Shown here: positions 1-10,956 of the stretch, piece by piece
How the letters are laid out: every line of letters starts with the position of its first letter
Numbering within the stretch: the stretch's first letter is position 1
Translations under genes and position numbers: made by a program
Assembly (NCBI GenBank): GCA_029266525.1
Contig: JAQSWQ010000022.1
Span: forward strand, 1 to 64,000
Direction of reading: 5' to 3'
DNA from: Microvirga sp.
Lineage (GTDB): Bacteria; Pseudomonadota; Alphaproteobacteria; Rhizobiales; Beijerinckiaceae
DNA length: 64,000 nucleotides
Notes under the pieces: model-generated
Database searches by the model: none
The model's input: the letters and a program-made list of their open reading frames with translations, nothing else
What the model was told of the DNA's origin: nothing

Positions 1-131
1 CCGAGCCGTACACGGTCAGCCCGTTGCCCGTGATCTTCGCAGGCGCGGGGTTTGGGATCGTAGCCGCGGCCGCGGCGCTTGATCGCGACGACGACAGGCG
101 GGTGTTCTTTGCGCCGCCCGTGAGCCCCTAG
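1..131 (+). CDS. C-terminal tail of an unidentified protein (partial)
   Basis: An open frame enters from the left edge (first full codon at base 3) and stops with TAG at 129-131, giving about 42 residues. The tail has an alanine/glycine-rich hydrophobic stretch (IFAGAGFGIVAAAAA) that could be one membrane span, then an acidic/basic turn (DRDDDRR) and the ending FFAPPVSP. I do not recognise the family. The frame could be chance in GC-rich DNA, but the residue pattern looks like a protein end. The 217 bases after it, up to the next gene, hold nothing I can identify. Confidence 0.35.
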   Translation, partial: EPYTVSPLPVIFAGAGFGIVAAAAALDRDDDRRVFFAPPVSP

Positions 132-348
132 CGGTAGTAAGCGGCGGAGGAGGTCACACCGCGAACGGAGCAGCGTTGCCGACCCAGGCTCCGCGGCACG
201 GTGAACGCGACGCGAACGGCAGCGCGACGCTGTGGGGACTTTTGTGGGGGTTCCGCGTGCCGAACGGTGCCGTTCGTTGCCGTTATGTGCGCCATCGGGC
301 ACGCCATAACGGCGACAATCAGCCGAAATCCTAAGATGCCACAATACG

Positions 349-561
349 TTAAGCACGCGATCCGGCCTGCCCGGCTGCCTTGAGCTGATGCTCCTTGACC
401 ATGCGCTCATGCTGCTCGTGGGCGCCCTTGATCCGATACTGGACGACGCCGTCGACGCCGCCGGGAACGAGCTGCACCACGGAGTAGACGCCCGAGGCGC
501 GGGTGGTCGCGTCCGGCTCGAGGCGCACGAACTGGCCTACTCGGAACTTATGATCCGCCAT
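349..561 (-). CDS. Small conserved protein of unknown function (70 aa)
   Basis: Encodes a 70-residue soluble protein beginning MADHKFRVGQFVRLEPD. The frame is open for 90 more codons upstream, but that part is the antisense shadow of the cold-shock gene. I chose the ATG at 561 because a GGGAGAG ribosome binding site lies five bases before it. The pattern VGQFVRL, VYSVVQLVP, VQYRIKG looks like a small beta-barrel followed by a basic helix (HERMVKEHQLK). Proteins of this kind are common in Rhizobiales as hypothetical proteins; I know of no assigned function. It lies 80 bases downstream of the cold-shock gene on the same strand and could be co-transcribed. Confidence 0.72.
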   Translation of the reverse strand: MADHKFRVGQFVRLEPDATTRASGVYSVVQLVPGGVDGVVQYRIKGAHEQHERMVKEHQLKAAGQAGSRA

Positions 562-641
562 CGGATCTCTCCCTCGCGATTGTGGGAGGAGGCCGCCGGA
601 GCGGCTCCCTCGGGAGCGCGGCTTCGACCGCGCCGCTCGGC

Positions 642-851
642 TCACTCGGCGCGGAGATTGCCGGCCGATTGCTTGCCGCTGCGCTGGTCGGTCTCGATCT
701 CGTAGGAGACCTTCTGGCCGTCGCGCAGGCTGCGGATGCCGGCGCGCTCGAGAGCGCTCGCATGGACGAAGACGTCCTTGCCGCCCTGGTCGGGCGCGAT
801 GAAGCCGTAGCCCTTCTGGTCGTTGTACCACTTCACGGTGCCGGTGCTCAT
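642..851 (-). CDS. cspA: Cold-shock domain protein (CspA family)
   Basis: A 69-residue single cold-shock domain, the usual length for the family. RNP1 is KGYGFIAPD (about residues 13-21) and RNP2 is DVFVHASAL (about 26-34), the aromatic surfaces that bind single-stranded RNA and DNA. The start at 851 (MSTGTVKWYND) matches family starts and is preceded by AAAGGA with seven bases of spacing. These proteins act as RNA chaperones that melt secondary structure. Alphaproteobacteria carry several paralogues and I cannot tell which one this is, nor whether it is cold-induced. The gene lies just upstream of the 70-residue protein on the same strand. Confidence 0.93.
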   Translation of the reverse strand: MSTGTVKWYNDQKGYGFIAPDQGGKDVFVHASALERAGIRSLRDGQKVSYEIETDQRSGKQSAGNLRAE

Positions 852-957
852 GGCATGTCCTTTCGCTGGCGTTTGCACGTGAGGAGCGGGCGCGCCGAAG
901 CCGCGGCCCCGTCCCGCCCGATCGATGTCTGGAGAGAGTATCTGAACGTGCGCCAGG

Positions 958-2256
958 CTATGCGAGGCGAAGCGGCCCAGTCGTCCGGCCAAATGTCGAC
1001 CCGGCAAAGCTACGCGAGACGGGTCTTTCTGACAAGGCGCGCCGTGCGTCGAGGTCTGGGGAAGGCCGCCCGCCGGCGGTTGCCAGCGCGGACGGCCTCT
1101 GCAATAGAAGGTGCACCGCTCTTACATGCGCTGCACGCGCGCCCGGACGGCCTCGTGGCGGAGTGGTTACGCAGAGGACTGCAAATCCTTGCACCCCGGT
1201 TCGATTCCGGGCGAGGCCTCCATCGCGCGCCTCGACCCATCTGGGCAACGGCGCCGTCCGCGGGAGCGCGTCGGCTTCATCGGTCTCCTCGCCGGCGGTT
1301 GCGACCCTCTCCACCGCCTCGGCGATCTCGTGATGCGCCGCATAATGGATCATATGCCCGAGCCCGGGGAGTTGTGTGAGCTCGCTGCCCTCGATCGACT
1401 GGACGAGGCGCAGCGACTGGCGCTCCGGCGTGACGATGCGGTCCGCGGTCCCGGTCAGGATCTGCACCGGCAGCCGCAGCTCGCGATAGCGCTTCTGCAG
1501 CGCCGCCGCGGCCGGCACCATGAAGGCGCTGTCCTCGGCGCTCGCCTTGAGCTGCGAGGGCCTGAGCGCGAGATCGAGCGGGAAGCGCCTCGTGAAGCGC
1601 GGCGGCACCGGGATCGGCTCGAACAGCTTCCGGATGATCTTCGGGGCCATGAGCCGTGCAAGCAGCGGCGATACCGTGTAGCGCATGGCGTCGCCAAGGA
1701 TCGGGATGGCCGGCGGGGCGAAGGCCCACACGTCGAGCCGCGCCGTCGGGAAGTAGTAGCCGGACAGGAGCACGAGGCCGCGGACCGTCTCGGGGTGCTC
1801 GAGCGCGAGCGCCAGCGCGACGATCGTGCCCCAGGAATGGCCGAGCACGATCGGCTTCTCGACACCGAGATGCGCGAGCGTCCGGCGGACGAGCTCCGCC
1901 TGCGCATAAGGCGTCCATACCCGGTCGCGCCGGCGCTCGGTGTGGCCGTAGCCCGGCCGGTCGATCGCGATGACCCGGTAGGCCCGGCGCAGCCGGTCGA
2001 AGAGCCCGCTCACCAGCCAGTCCTGCACCATCGATCCGTTGCCGTTCAGCAGTACCACCGGCGGGCCTTCGCCCGCGATGTGGACGTGCACCCGCACGCC
2101 GTCGATTTCAAAGAGACGGCCGGTCGGCGGGTGACGCCGCTCGGACCGGCGTGCGCGGGCATGGTTGAAGGCCGCAAGGGCCGCGCCGGCGCCGGCGGCG
2201 AGGAGCGCGGCGTTGCGGCCGGCGCTCCGGCGCGCCGGTAAGGATCGTCTGGTCAT
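958..2256 (-). CDS. Alpha/beta-fold hydrolase with N-terminal membrane anchor
   Basis: Starts at ATG 2256 (MTRRSLPARR). A hydrophobic segment at residues 15-30 probably anchors the enzyme or acts as a signal. The alpha/beta-hydrolase domain covers about residues 48-320. The nucleophile is Ser141 in GHSWG, the acid Asp272 in GTADRIV, and the base His301 in GLGHMIHY, so the triad is intact. The substrate is unknown; relatives are esterases, epoxide hydrolases and haloperoxidases. The domain ends near residue 330, at about base 1270, but no stop occurs there. The frame stays open for about 100 more codons, runs antisense through the tRNA-Cys gene and ends at 958. The tail is unlike any domain, so the true end may be earlier, with a lost stop or frameshift. 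Confidence 0.8.
   Translation of the reverse strand: MTRRSLPARRSAGRNAALLAAGAGAALAAFNHARARRSERRHPPTGRLFEIDGVRVHVHIAGEGPPVVLLNGNGSMVQDWLVSGLFDRLRRAYRVIAIDRPGYGHTERRRDRVWTPYAQAELVRRTLAHLGVEKPIVLGHSWGTIVALALALEHPETVRGLVLLSGYYFPTARLDVWAFAPPAIPILGDAMRYTVSPLLARLMAPKIIRKLFEPIPVPPRFTRRFPLDLALRPSQLKASAEDSAFMVPAAAALQKRYRELRLPVQILTGTADRIVTPERQSLRLVQSIEGSELTQLPGLGHMIHYAAHHEIAEAVERVATAGEETDEADALPRTAPLPRWVEARDGGLARNRTGVQGFAVLCVTTPPRGRPGARAAHVRAVHLLLQRPSALATAGGRPSPDLDARRALSERPVSRSFAGSTFGRTTGPLRLA
1149..1222 (+). tRNA. tRNA-Cys (anticodon GCA)
   Basis: A full cloverleaf can be drawn by eye. The seven-base acceptor stem GGCCTCG pairs with CGAGGCC, followed by discriminator T73 and an encoded CCA. The D-arm stem is GCG/CGC, the anticodon loop is CTGCAAA with anticodon GCA, and the T-arm is CCCGG-TTCGATT-CCGGG. 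T73 is the classic identity base of tRNA-Cys. The gene is 74 nt including CCA. It lies antisense inside the unusually long C-terminal extension of the neighbouring hydrolase frame. Confidence 0.96.
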
Positions 2257-2382
2257 GGTCTGATTGGCTTTCCGCGGAATAGGAACTAACTCGCGGGCCG
2301 GCAGCGGGTTCCGAGCCTTGCCTTTTGCGGGTCGATCCACCACAACGCCGCGTCGGCGGCACGGACCGCACAAGAGGCTTGC

Positions 2383-3054
2383 ATGCTCGACTTCGCGCAG
2401 GCGCGACGCGCGATGGTGGATTCCCAGCTGCGCACCTACGACGTCTTCGCTATCCCGGTCCTGGCGGCGATGGAGGCGGTGCCGCGGGAGCGCTTCGTGC
2501 CGGTCGGCCGCGAGAGCCTCGCCTATATCGATCAGGACATTCCCGTGCTCGACGGGCTTCCGGGCGGCGAGCGCCGCTTCATGCTGAAGCCGATGGTGCT
2601 CGGCCGCATGCTCCAGGCACTGGCGATCGAGCCGGGCGACGAGGTCCTCGATGTCGCCTGCGGGCTCGGTTACTCGTCCGCCGTGCTGGCCCGGCTCGGC
2701 GCGAAGGTGGTGGCGCTCGAATCGGGCGAGGAGGCGGCGCAGGCCGCGAGGCAGCGCCTTGCCGCGGTCGGCGTCGACCACGTGAGGGTGGCCGCGGGCC
2801 CACTGTCGAAGGGGTATCCGCAAGGCGCACCCTACAACGCGATCCTGGTCAACGGCCTCGTCGAGATTCGTCCGCAGGGGCTGCTCGACCAGCTTGGTGA
2901 AGGCGGGCGCCTCGCGTGCATCGAGCGCCGCGGCAGGACGGGACGCGCGATGCTCTATGTGCGCTCGGGCGACGCCTTCGGCGGGCGCTCGATCTTCGAC
3001 GCCGCAGCCCCGCCGCTCGCGGCATTCAGAGCCGAGCCGGGCTTCGTATTCTGA
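2383..3054 (+). CDS. Protein-L-isoaspartate O-methyltransferase family protein
   Basis: A 223-residue class I SAM-dependent methyltransferase of the PCMT family. The N-terminal segment ARRAMVDSQLRT and the PRERFVP motif (about 34-40) are typical. The SAM-binding glycine loop is EVLDVACGLGYSSAVLA (about 87-103). Classical Pcm repairs isoaspartyl residues in aged proteins. The family also includes divergent members next to tolC in Rhizobiales whose substrate has not been shown, and this gene fits that neighbourhood. An AGAGG ribosome site lies five bases before the ATG. I am sure of the fold and family, less sure of repair activity. Confidence 0.85.
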   Translation: MLDFAQARRAMVDSQLRTYDVFAIPVLAAMEAVPRERFVPVGRESLAYIDQDIPVLDGLPGGERRFMLKPMVLGRMLQALAIEPGDEVLDVACGLGYSSAVLARLGAKVVALESGEEAAQAARQRLAAVGVDHVRVAAGPLSKGYPQGAPYNAILVNGLVEIRPQGLLDQLGEGGRLACIERRGRTGRAMLYVRSGDAFGGRSIFDAAAPPLAAFRAEPGFVF

Positions 3055-3246
3055 CGCACGCCCGCTGTCGCGGGGCTCTCCTGTCAGGTGTCGCTTTTTT
3101 GCGGCACCGGGTGTGAAATCCCTCCTTACAACGCCGAGGTCATTGCCCAGTCGGGCGGCTCCGCTACATTCCGCCCGAGCGCGATGGGCGCTTCGCAGGG
3201 ATCGGCCAGGGAGGCGGCATTCAAGACCGCCGCGGCCGGTGGGCAG

Positions 3247-4601
3247 GTGAGGGTGGATCGAGCGCGTTCCGACCGAGGCCGCCGCGCGTTTCTGGGCGCT
3301 CTCGCTGCGACATCGTTGGCCGTTTTCCCGCTCCAGGGCTTGGCGGAGACGCTCGAGAGCGCGATGGCGCGCGCCTATCTCGGCAATCCGAGCCTCAACG
3401 CCCAGCGCGCGAGCGTGCGCGCCACGGACGAGAACGTGCCGCGCGCGCTTTCGGGCTATCGCCCGCGCGTCAACGCGACCGCGGATGTCGGCGCGCAGTT
3501 CACCGAGACCGAAACGGCCTCACGGTCGACCAGACGCTGTTCAACGGGTTCCGCACCTTCAACTCGGTGCAGCAGTCGGAGTCGCTCGTGCTCGGCGCGC
3601 GCGAGCAGCTGCGCAGCGTCGAGCAGGACGTCCTGTTCAACGGCGTCACAGCCTACATGGACGTCCTTCGCGACACGGCGAACCTCAACCTTCAGCGCAA
3701 CAACGTCGAGGTTCTGGAGGAGCAGCTCCGCCAGACCCGCGATCGCTTCAACGTCGGCGAGGTGACGCGCACCGACGTGGCGCAGGCCGAATCGCGCCTC
3801 GCGCTCGGGCGCTCGCAGGTCAGCGCCGCCGAATCGAACCTTCGCGCGAGCATCGCCCGGTTCCGGCAGGTCGTCGGGGTCGAGCCGCGCCAGCTCGCCC
3901 CGGGACGCCCGCTCGACCGGCTCGTGCCGGCGAGCGTCGAGATCGCGATGCGCATCGGGTTCACCGAGCACCCCTCGATCCACTCGGCCTTGCACGCGCT
4001 CGATGCTGCGGAGGCGCAGGTGAAGATCGTCGAGGGGGAGCTCTACCCCTCGCTCGGCGTCCGGGGCGCGGCCGCCCAGCGCTGGGACAGCAACGTGCCG
4101 GGCGACGAGCGCTTTGCGGCCTCGGTCGTCGCGACCCTCAACGTGCCGCTCTACGAGGGCGGCGAGGTCTATGCCCGCGTGCGGCAGGCGAAGGAGACCG
4201 CGGGCCAGCGCCGGATCGAGGCCGACATCGCGCGCGATCTCGTGCGCGCCAACGTCGTCACCGCCTGGGGCCAGCTCGAAGCGGCGCGCGCGCAGATCAT
4301 CGCGACGACCGCGCAGGTGCAGGCCGCCGAGGTCGCGCTCACCGGCGTGCGCGAGGAGGCGCGGGTCGGCCAGCGCACCACGCTTGACGTGCTCAACGCC
4401 CAGCAGGAGCTGCTCGCCGCGCGCGTCAACCTGATCACCGCCCAGCGCGACCGCGTCGTCTTCTCGTATGCGGTGGTGCGGGCGATGGGCCGGCTCACCA
4501 CGCGGGCGCTCAGCCTCAACGTCGCGCAGTACAGCGCGAAGCAGCACTTCGACCAGGTCAAGGACCTCTGGTACGGGGTGCGCACCCCGGACGGCCGCTA
4601 G
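3247..4601 (+). pseudogene. tolC: TolC-type outer-membrane efflux protein, reading frame broken
   Basis: Outer-membrane channel component of type I secretion and RND efflux systems. The first part, in one frame, has a twin-arginine-like signal (DRGRRAFLGALAATSLAVFP) and the mature start TLESAMARAYLGNPSLNAQRA, ending near QFTETETA at about 3515. The rest is in the next frame, from GLTVDQTLFNGFRTFN (about 3519) through two outer-membrane-efflux repeats to the stop at 4601. Family members carry roughly 20-30 residues between these two segments, so both a short deletion and a frame change are likely. The start is uncertain: GTG 3247, GTG 3253 and ATG 3184 are all possible. It sits between pcm-like and popZ, the usual order. 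It is either a real null allele or a sequence error. Confidence 0.85.
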
Positions 4602-4820
4602 CGCCTGATCCGCCGAAGCGGGAACCGGTTCGGCGACAAGATCATGCGCCGATCGACCTGGCCGGCGACGAGGCGCAGAACCGGATGTCGCCTTTGCTGA
4701 TCGCGCGCCCCCTGAATTTCCTGTTGGCGTGGCGGCGTTCCGCTTGTGTCGCGACTCCTGCGTCGAAATACTCGCACCAAGTGATTCTGAGGGCGCTCCG
4801 GGCGGGCGCTGGTCGAGCGC
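4602..4820. other. Intergenic region upstream of popZ
   Basis: A gap of 219 bases. The left part (about 4610-4645) contains CCGAAGCGGGAACCGGTTCGG, a short imperfect palindrome of a kind scattered between genes in Bradyrhizobium-like genomes. It may help end tolC transcription. The right part is less GC-rich and presumably holds the popZ promoter, but I cannot point to convincing -35/-10 boxes. Confidence 0.4.
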
Positions 4821-5414
4821 ATGAGTGCAGTCAACCCGAAGCCGCAAGAGCCCTCGATGGAAGAGATTCTCGCTTCCATCCGCCGCATCATCGCGGATGA
4901 CCAGGAGGTCGCGAGGACGCCCGCCGCCAGGCCGGCGCCGGTCCAGGCCGCGCCGCCCCCGCGACCCGCGCCGCCTCCGCCCGAGCCGATCGCAGCGGAG
5001 GTGCTCGAACTGGCCGCGGTCGTGCAGCCGGTGAGGGCTGCGGGCCGGCATCAGCCGGTCGAAGGGGATCTGCCCGAGATTGATTTGCGCGAGCAGCTCG
5101 CGGCGGCGCCGTTCGAGCCGGAGCCGATCGAGCTCGCGTCGCCCGGCCGGCCCGAGCCGGCGCCAAGGTCGCAGCCCGCCCACGCCTTCGAACCGACCGA
5201 CGAGCTCATCTCGCACCAGACCCATGCGGCGGTCGGCCAAGCCTTCAACATGCTCGCCCACACGGTCTCGAGCTCGACCACGCGAAGCCTCGAGGACCTC
5301 GTCCGCGATATGCTCCGCCCGATGCTCAAGAACTGGCTCGACGACAATTTGCCCACCATCGTCGAGCGCCTGGTGCGGGCCGAGATCGAGCGCGTCGCCC
5401 GCGGCGGGCGGTAG
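4821..5414 (+). CDS. popZ: Polar organizing protein PopZ (DUF2497)
   Basis: A 197-residue protein with the PopZ architecture. A short N-terminal helix EPSMEEILASIRRIIADD (about residues 10-27) recruits client proteins. A proline-rich acidic linker follows (about 35-120, runs such as PAPVQAAPPPRPAPPPP), then a C-terminal helical region (about 130-197, SLEDLVRDMLRPMLKNWLDDNL) that self-assembles. PopZ forms the polar matrix that tethers ParB-bound origins and cell-cycle regulators in Alphaproteobacteria. The position between tolC and valS is the conserved one. The linker is almost free of hydrophobic residues, as the family requires. No truncation is seen. Confidence 0.9.
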   Translation: MSAVNPKPQEPSMEEILASIRRIIADDQEVARTPAARPAPVQAAPPPRPAPPPPEPIAAEVLELAAVVQPVRAAGRHQPVEGDLPEIDLREQLAAAPFEPEPIELASPGRPEPAPRSQPAHAFEPTDELISHQTHAAVGQAFNMLAHTVSSSTTRSLEDLVRDMLRPMLKNWLDDNLPTIVERLVRAEIERVARGGR

Positions 5415-5418
5415 CAAG

Positions 5419-5437
5419 CTCTCCCGGGACGGGAGAG
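5419..5437 (+). terminator. Hairpin just after popZ
   Basis: CTCTCCC and GGGAGAG form a perfect seven-pair stem around the loop GGGAC, five bases after the popZ stop. No T-run follows, so it is a weak terminator or a repeat rather than a classical Rho-independent site. Confidence 0.4.
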
Positions 5438-5474
5438 GCGGAGCTTATCCGGATAGGGCTGTCCCTCACCCCTG

Positions 5475-5498
5475 CCCCTCTCCCGTTCGGGAGAGGGG
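5475..5498 (+). repeat. Perfect palindrome between popZ and valS
   Basis: CCCCTCTCCCG and CGGGAGAGGGG are perfect reverse complements separated by TT, giving an 11-bp stem. The arm shares CTCTCCCG with the hairpin at 5419-5437. This sequence type is a dispersed intergenic palindrome in many alphaproteobacterial genomes. Here it may separate popZ from valS transcription. Confidence 0.6.
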
Positions 5499-5543
5499 TT
5501 CCGGTTGACACCCCCCCGCCGCTCCGGTTTCTAGCCGGCCATC

Positions 5544-8309
<2,766 letters not shown>

Positions 8310-8310
8310 G

Positions 8311-9039
8311 GTGATGCTGCGCCGCGCGGGCGTCTGGTCGCTGCGCGTCGTCCTCGCCCTTGTCGCGCTCCTGCTTGTCCTCGCCGTCCTGACGCGCCAA
8401 TCCGCCGACCCGGCGCTCTACCCGCCGCGCCAAGACGAGCCATCGGTCGAGATCTTCGTCGTCAGCCACGGCTACCACACTGGGCTCGCGCTGCCGCGTG
8501 GGGCCGTGCTCAGCAACGCCAGCGAGGCAGGATTCCCGGCGCTCATCAACGTCGCCACACGCTTCGGTGCTTACGCCTTCATCGAGATCGGCTGGGGCGA
8601 GGAGGAGTTCTACCGGCAAGTTCCGACGCCGGATTCCCTCGGCGTCGCCATGGCGCTGCGCGCGCTCCTCATGCCCGGCAACCGCTCGGTCCTCCACGTG
8701 GTCGGCCTCGGCGACGAGCCGCCGCGCGCCTTTCCCGCTTCCGAGGTCGTGGCGGTGCGGCTCTCGGAAGCAGGCTTCCGGCGCATGCTGCGCGCGGTCG
8801 ACGCCACCTTCGTGCTCGCAGAGCGCCAGCCGCAGGCGACGGGACCCGGGCTCTACGGTCCGAGCCTGTTCTATCGCGCGAACGGCGCCTTCAGCCTCCT
8901 CAGCCTCTGCAATCACTGGACCGGACGCATGCTCACCGCGGCAGGCGTCGCGGGCTCGCCCGTGATCGAGACGATAGCGCCCGGGCTCATGTGGAGCATA
9001 CGCCGGCAGGCCGGGTCGGGACCTCGCGTCGCACCGTAG
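8311..9039 (+). CDS. DUF2459 / TIGR02117 family protein
   Basis: A 242-residue protein with an N-terminal membrane segment (about residues 10-30) and a periplasmic domain beginning VEIFVVSHGYHTGLALP. The conserved features HGYHTG, IEIGWGEEEFY and LCNHWTG are those of DUF2459. The family was first noted near urease genes and has no proven function; the His, Glu and Cys residues in these motifs look like a possible active site. It starts with GTG at 8311 or ATG at 8314, directly after valS, so it is probably translated from the same message. No defect is visible. Confidence 0.82.
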   Translation: MMLRRAGVWSLRVVLALVALLLVLAVLTRQSADPALYPPRQDEPSVEIFVVSHGYHTGLALPRGAVLSNASEAGFPALINVATRFGAYAFIEIGWGEEEFYRQVPTPDSLGVAMALRALLMPGNRSVLHVVGLGDEPPRAFPASEVVAVRLSEAGFRRMLRAVDATFVLAERQPQATGPGLYGPSLFYRANGAFSLLSLCNHWTGRMLTAAGVAGSPVIETIAPGLMWSIRRQAGSGPRVAP

Positions 9040-9054
9040 GCGCCGCTTGGCCTC

Positions 9055-10062
9055 CTACTGCACGATCAGCTTCAGCTCGGAGACCAGCGGCCGCACCCTG
9101 TCGATCTGCTCGCGGACGATCTCCCGAAGCTCCGCCGGGCTCGAGCCGACCGGCTCCGCGCCGACCTCGGCCAGGCGCCGCCGCAGCTCCGGGTGCTGCG
9201 CGGCCTTGGCGATCTCTTGGTGCAGGCGGGCAACGATCGGCTCCGGCGTCTTCGCCGGCGCGAAGAAGCCGTTCCAGCCGCGCAGCTCCATGTTGGGAAA
9301 GCCGAGCTCGCGGACGGTGGGCACCTCCGGCAGTGCGGTGGTGCGGCGCTCGGCGAGCGTCGCAAGCGGCTTCAGCGCGCCCGACTGCACATGCGGCAGG
9401 GCCGTCGAGAGCTGGTCGCCGCCGAACTGAATGCGGCCCGCGACGAGCTCCTGCACCAGCGGCGCCGCTCCCCGGAAGGGGACGTGCTCCATCGCGATGC
9501 CGGCGTCGCGCTTGAAGACCTCGGTCGCGAGATTCATGATGCTGCCCGGCCCGGTCGAGCCGTAGAACAGCGGCGTCTTGCCGGCGCTCTCCTTGGCGAA
9601 CGCAGCAAACTCCTTGAGGTCGCGTGCCGGAACCGATGGGTTGGCGACGACGAGCATGGGCACGTTCACCGCAAGCGATATCGGCGCGAAGTCCGCCAGG
9701 TCGTGCCGGGCCCGTCCGGCGAACTGCAGCGAGGCCGTGGTCGAGGAGAAGGTCAGGTTGTGGAAGAGCAGCGTGTGCCCGTCGGGCTCGGCTTTGGCGA
9801 CCGCGTCGGCTCCCACGGAGCCGCCCGCTCCGCCCATGTTCTCGACGATGACCGATTGGCCGAGACCCTCGCCGAGGCGCTGGGCGAAGAGCCGCGCCAC
9901 AAGGTCTGTCGTCCCGCCGGCCGGGAACGGCACGATCACGCGGATGGTGCGCGTAGGGTAAGCCGGCTGCGCTGCGACCGGCGCAGATAGGGCGAGGAAG
10001 GCGGCGAGAGCGGACAAGGCCAGCACGCGCCGGCGGGTCGAGAGCGTGAGATCGTCGGTCAT
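9055..10062 (-). CDS. TctC/Bug-family extracytoplasmic solute-binding protein
   Basis: 335 residues. A signal peptide (about 1-32, with STRRRVLALSALAAFLALSAPVAAQ) leads to the mature start YPTRTIRVIVPFPAGGTTD, the hallmark of the Bug (TctC) family. These periplasmic proteins bind carboxylates and related small molecules for tripartite tricarboxylate transporters. No TctA or TctB membrane subunit lies nearby, so this is an orphan receptor, which is common for the family. It is the last gene of the long minus-strand block, 33 bases after the SDR gene. The ligand cannot be read from the sequence. Confidence 0.92.
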   Translation of the reverse strand: MTDDLTLSTRRRVLALSALAAFLALSAPVAAQPAYPTRTIRVIVPFPAGGTTDLVARLFAQRLGEGLGQSVIVENMGGAGGSVGADAVAKAEPDGHTLLFHNLTFSSTTASLQFAGRARHDLADFAPISLAVNVPMLVVANPSVPARDLKEFAAFAKESAGKTPLFYGSTGPGSIMNLATEVFKRDAGIAMEHVPFRGAAPLVQELVAGRIQFGGDQLSTALPHVQSGALKPLATLAERRTTALPEVPTVRELGFPNMELRGWNGFFAPAKTPEPIVARLHQEIAKAAQHPELRRRLAEVGAEPVGSSPAELREIVREQIDRVRPLVSELKLIVQ

Positions 10063-10095
10063 GGCGTTTCCTTTCTTCTTGGCGTCGGATCGGCC

Positions 10096-10845
10096 TCAGC
10101 GTCCGCCGGCCATCGGGATCACCGCGCCGGTGATGTAGGCCGCCTCGCCGGAGAGAAGCCAGAGGATGGCCTCCGCGCATTCCTCGGCGGTGCCGATGCG
10201 GCCCATCGGCACCGTCGGCACGATCTTCTGCAGCCTGTCGCCGACGCCGGCTTCGGCGTGGATCTCGGTCTCGATCAGCCCCGGCATAAGCGCGTTCACG
10301 CGGATGCCCTCGGGCGCGAGCTCCTTGGCATATCCGACGGTCAGCGTGTTCACCGCGCCCTTGGCGGCGGCGTAGGGGATCCACTGGTTGGCGCCGCCGA
10401 GCACCGCGGCGATCGAGGAGACGTTGACGATGGCGCCGCCCTTCCCGCCCTTCCTCGTCGACATGCGGTTCGCGGCCTCGCGCGTGCACAGCATGGTGCC
10501 GGTGACGTTGACATCGAGCACGCGCCGGATCGTCGCCGCGTCGAAGGCGTCGTGCGCGCCGGCCTTGCCGACGATGCCGGCATTGTTGACGAGGGCTGTG
10601 ACCGGCCCGAGCTCGCGGTCGATCGTATCGAACATGCGCAGGACGTCGCGCTCGTCGGCGGTGTCGGCCTGGACCAGGACGGCCCGGCCGCCCGATTTCC
10701 CGATCTCGTCGGCGACCGCCCGCGCGCGATCGGCGCGGTTGAGATAATTGACGCACACCGACCAGCCGCGGCGGCCGGCGAGCTTCGCGGTCGCGGCCCC
10801 GATGCCACGGCCCGAGCCGGTGATCAATGCGACGCCACCAGGCAT
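10096..10845 (-). CDS. SDR-family NAD(P)-dependent oxidoreductase
   Basis: 249 residues, classical short-chain dehydrogenase. The cofactor loop is TGSGRGIG (9-16), followed by NNAG (87-90), catalytic Ser143 or Ser144 (NVSS), Tyr158 and Lys162 (PYAAAKG), and the late motif VNALMPGLIETEI. The sequence resembles 3-oxoacyl-ACP reductase-like and sugar dehydrogenases, but the substrate cannot be set. It lies between two binding-protein genes. About 110 bases separate it from the upstream binding-protein gene, so it could have its own promoter. Confidence 0.92.
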   Translation of the reverse strand: MPGGVALITGSGRGIGAATAKLAGRRGWSVCVNYLNRADRARAVADEIGKSGGRAVLVQADTADERDVLRMFDTIDRELGPVTALVNNAGIVGKAGAHDAFDAATIRRVLDVNVTGTMLCTREAANRMSTRKGGKGGAIVNVSSIAAVLGGANQWIPYAAAKGAVNTLTVGYAKELAPEGIRVNALMPGLIETEIHAEAGVGDRLQKIVPTVPMGRIGTAEECAEAILWLLSGEAAYITGAVIPMAGGR

Positions 10846-10956
10846 GCTGCTCTCGTCTGGACCTTGGCGCGAGCGTGCGGCTTCGAGCCCGCGAGCTTAA
10901 CGCGCGGCGAGCGGAATGGATCGGGCGGAGCGCTCGCGCTCCGCCCGTCCGCCTTC

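Noticed and set aside
1010-1240. Small frame containing RPESNRGARICSPLRNHSATRPSGR-type sequence
   Set aside because: This is the well-known artefact made by translating a tRNA gene on its opposite strand.
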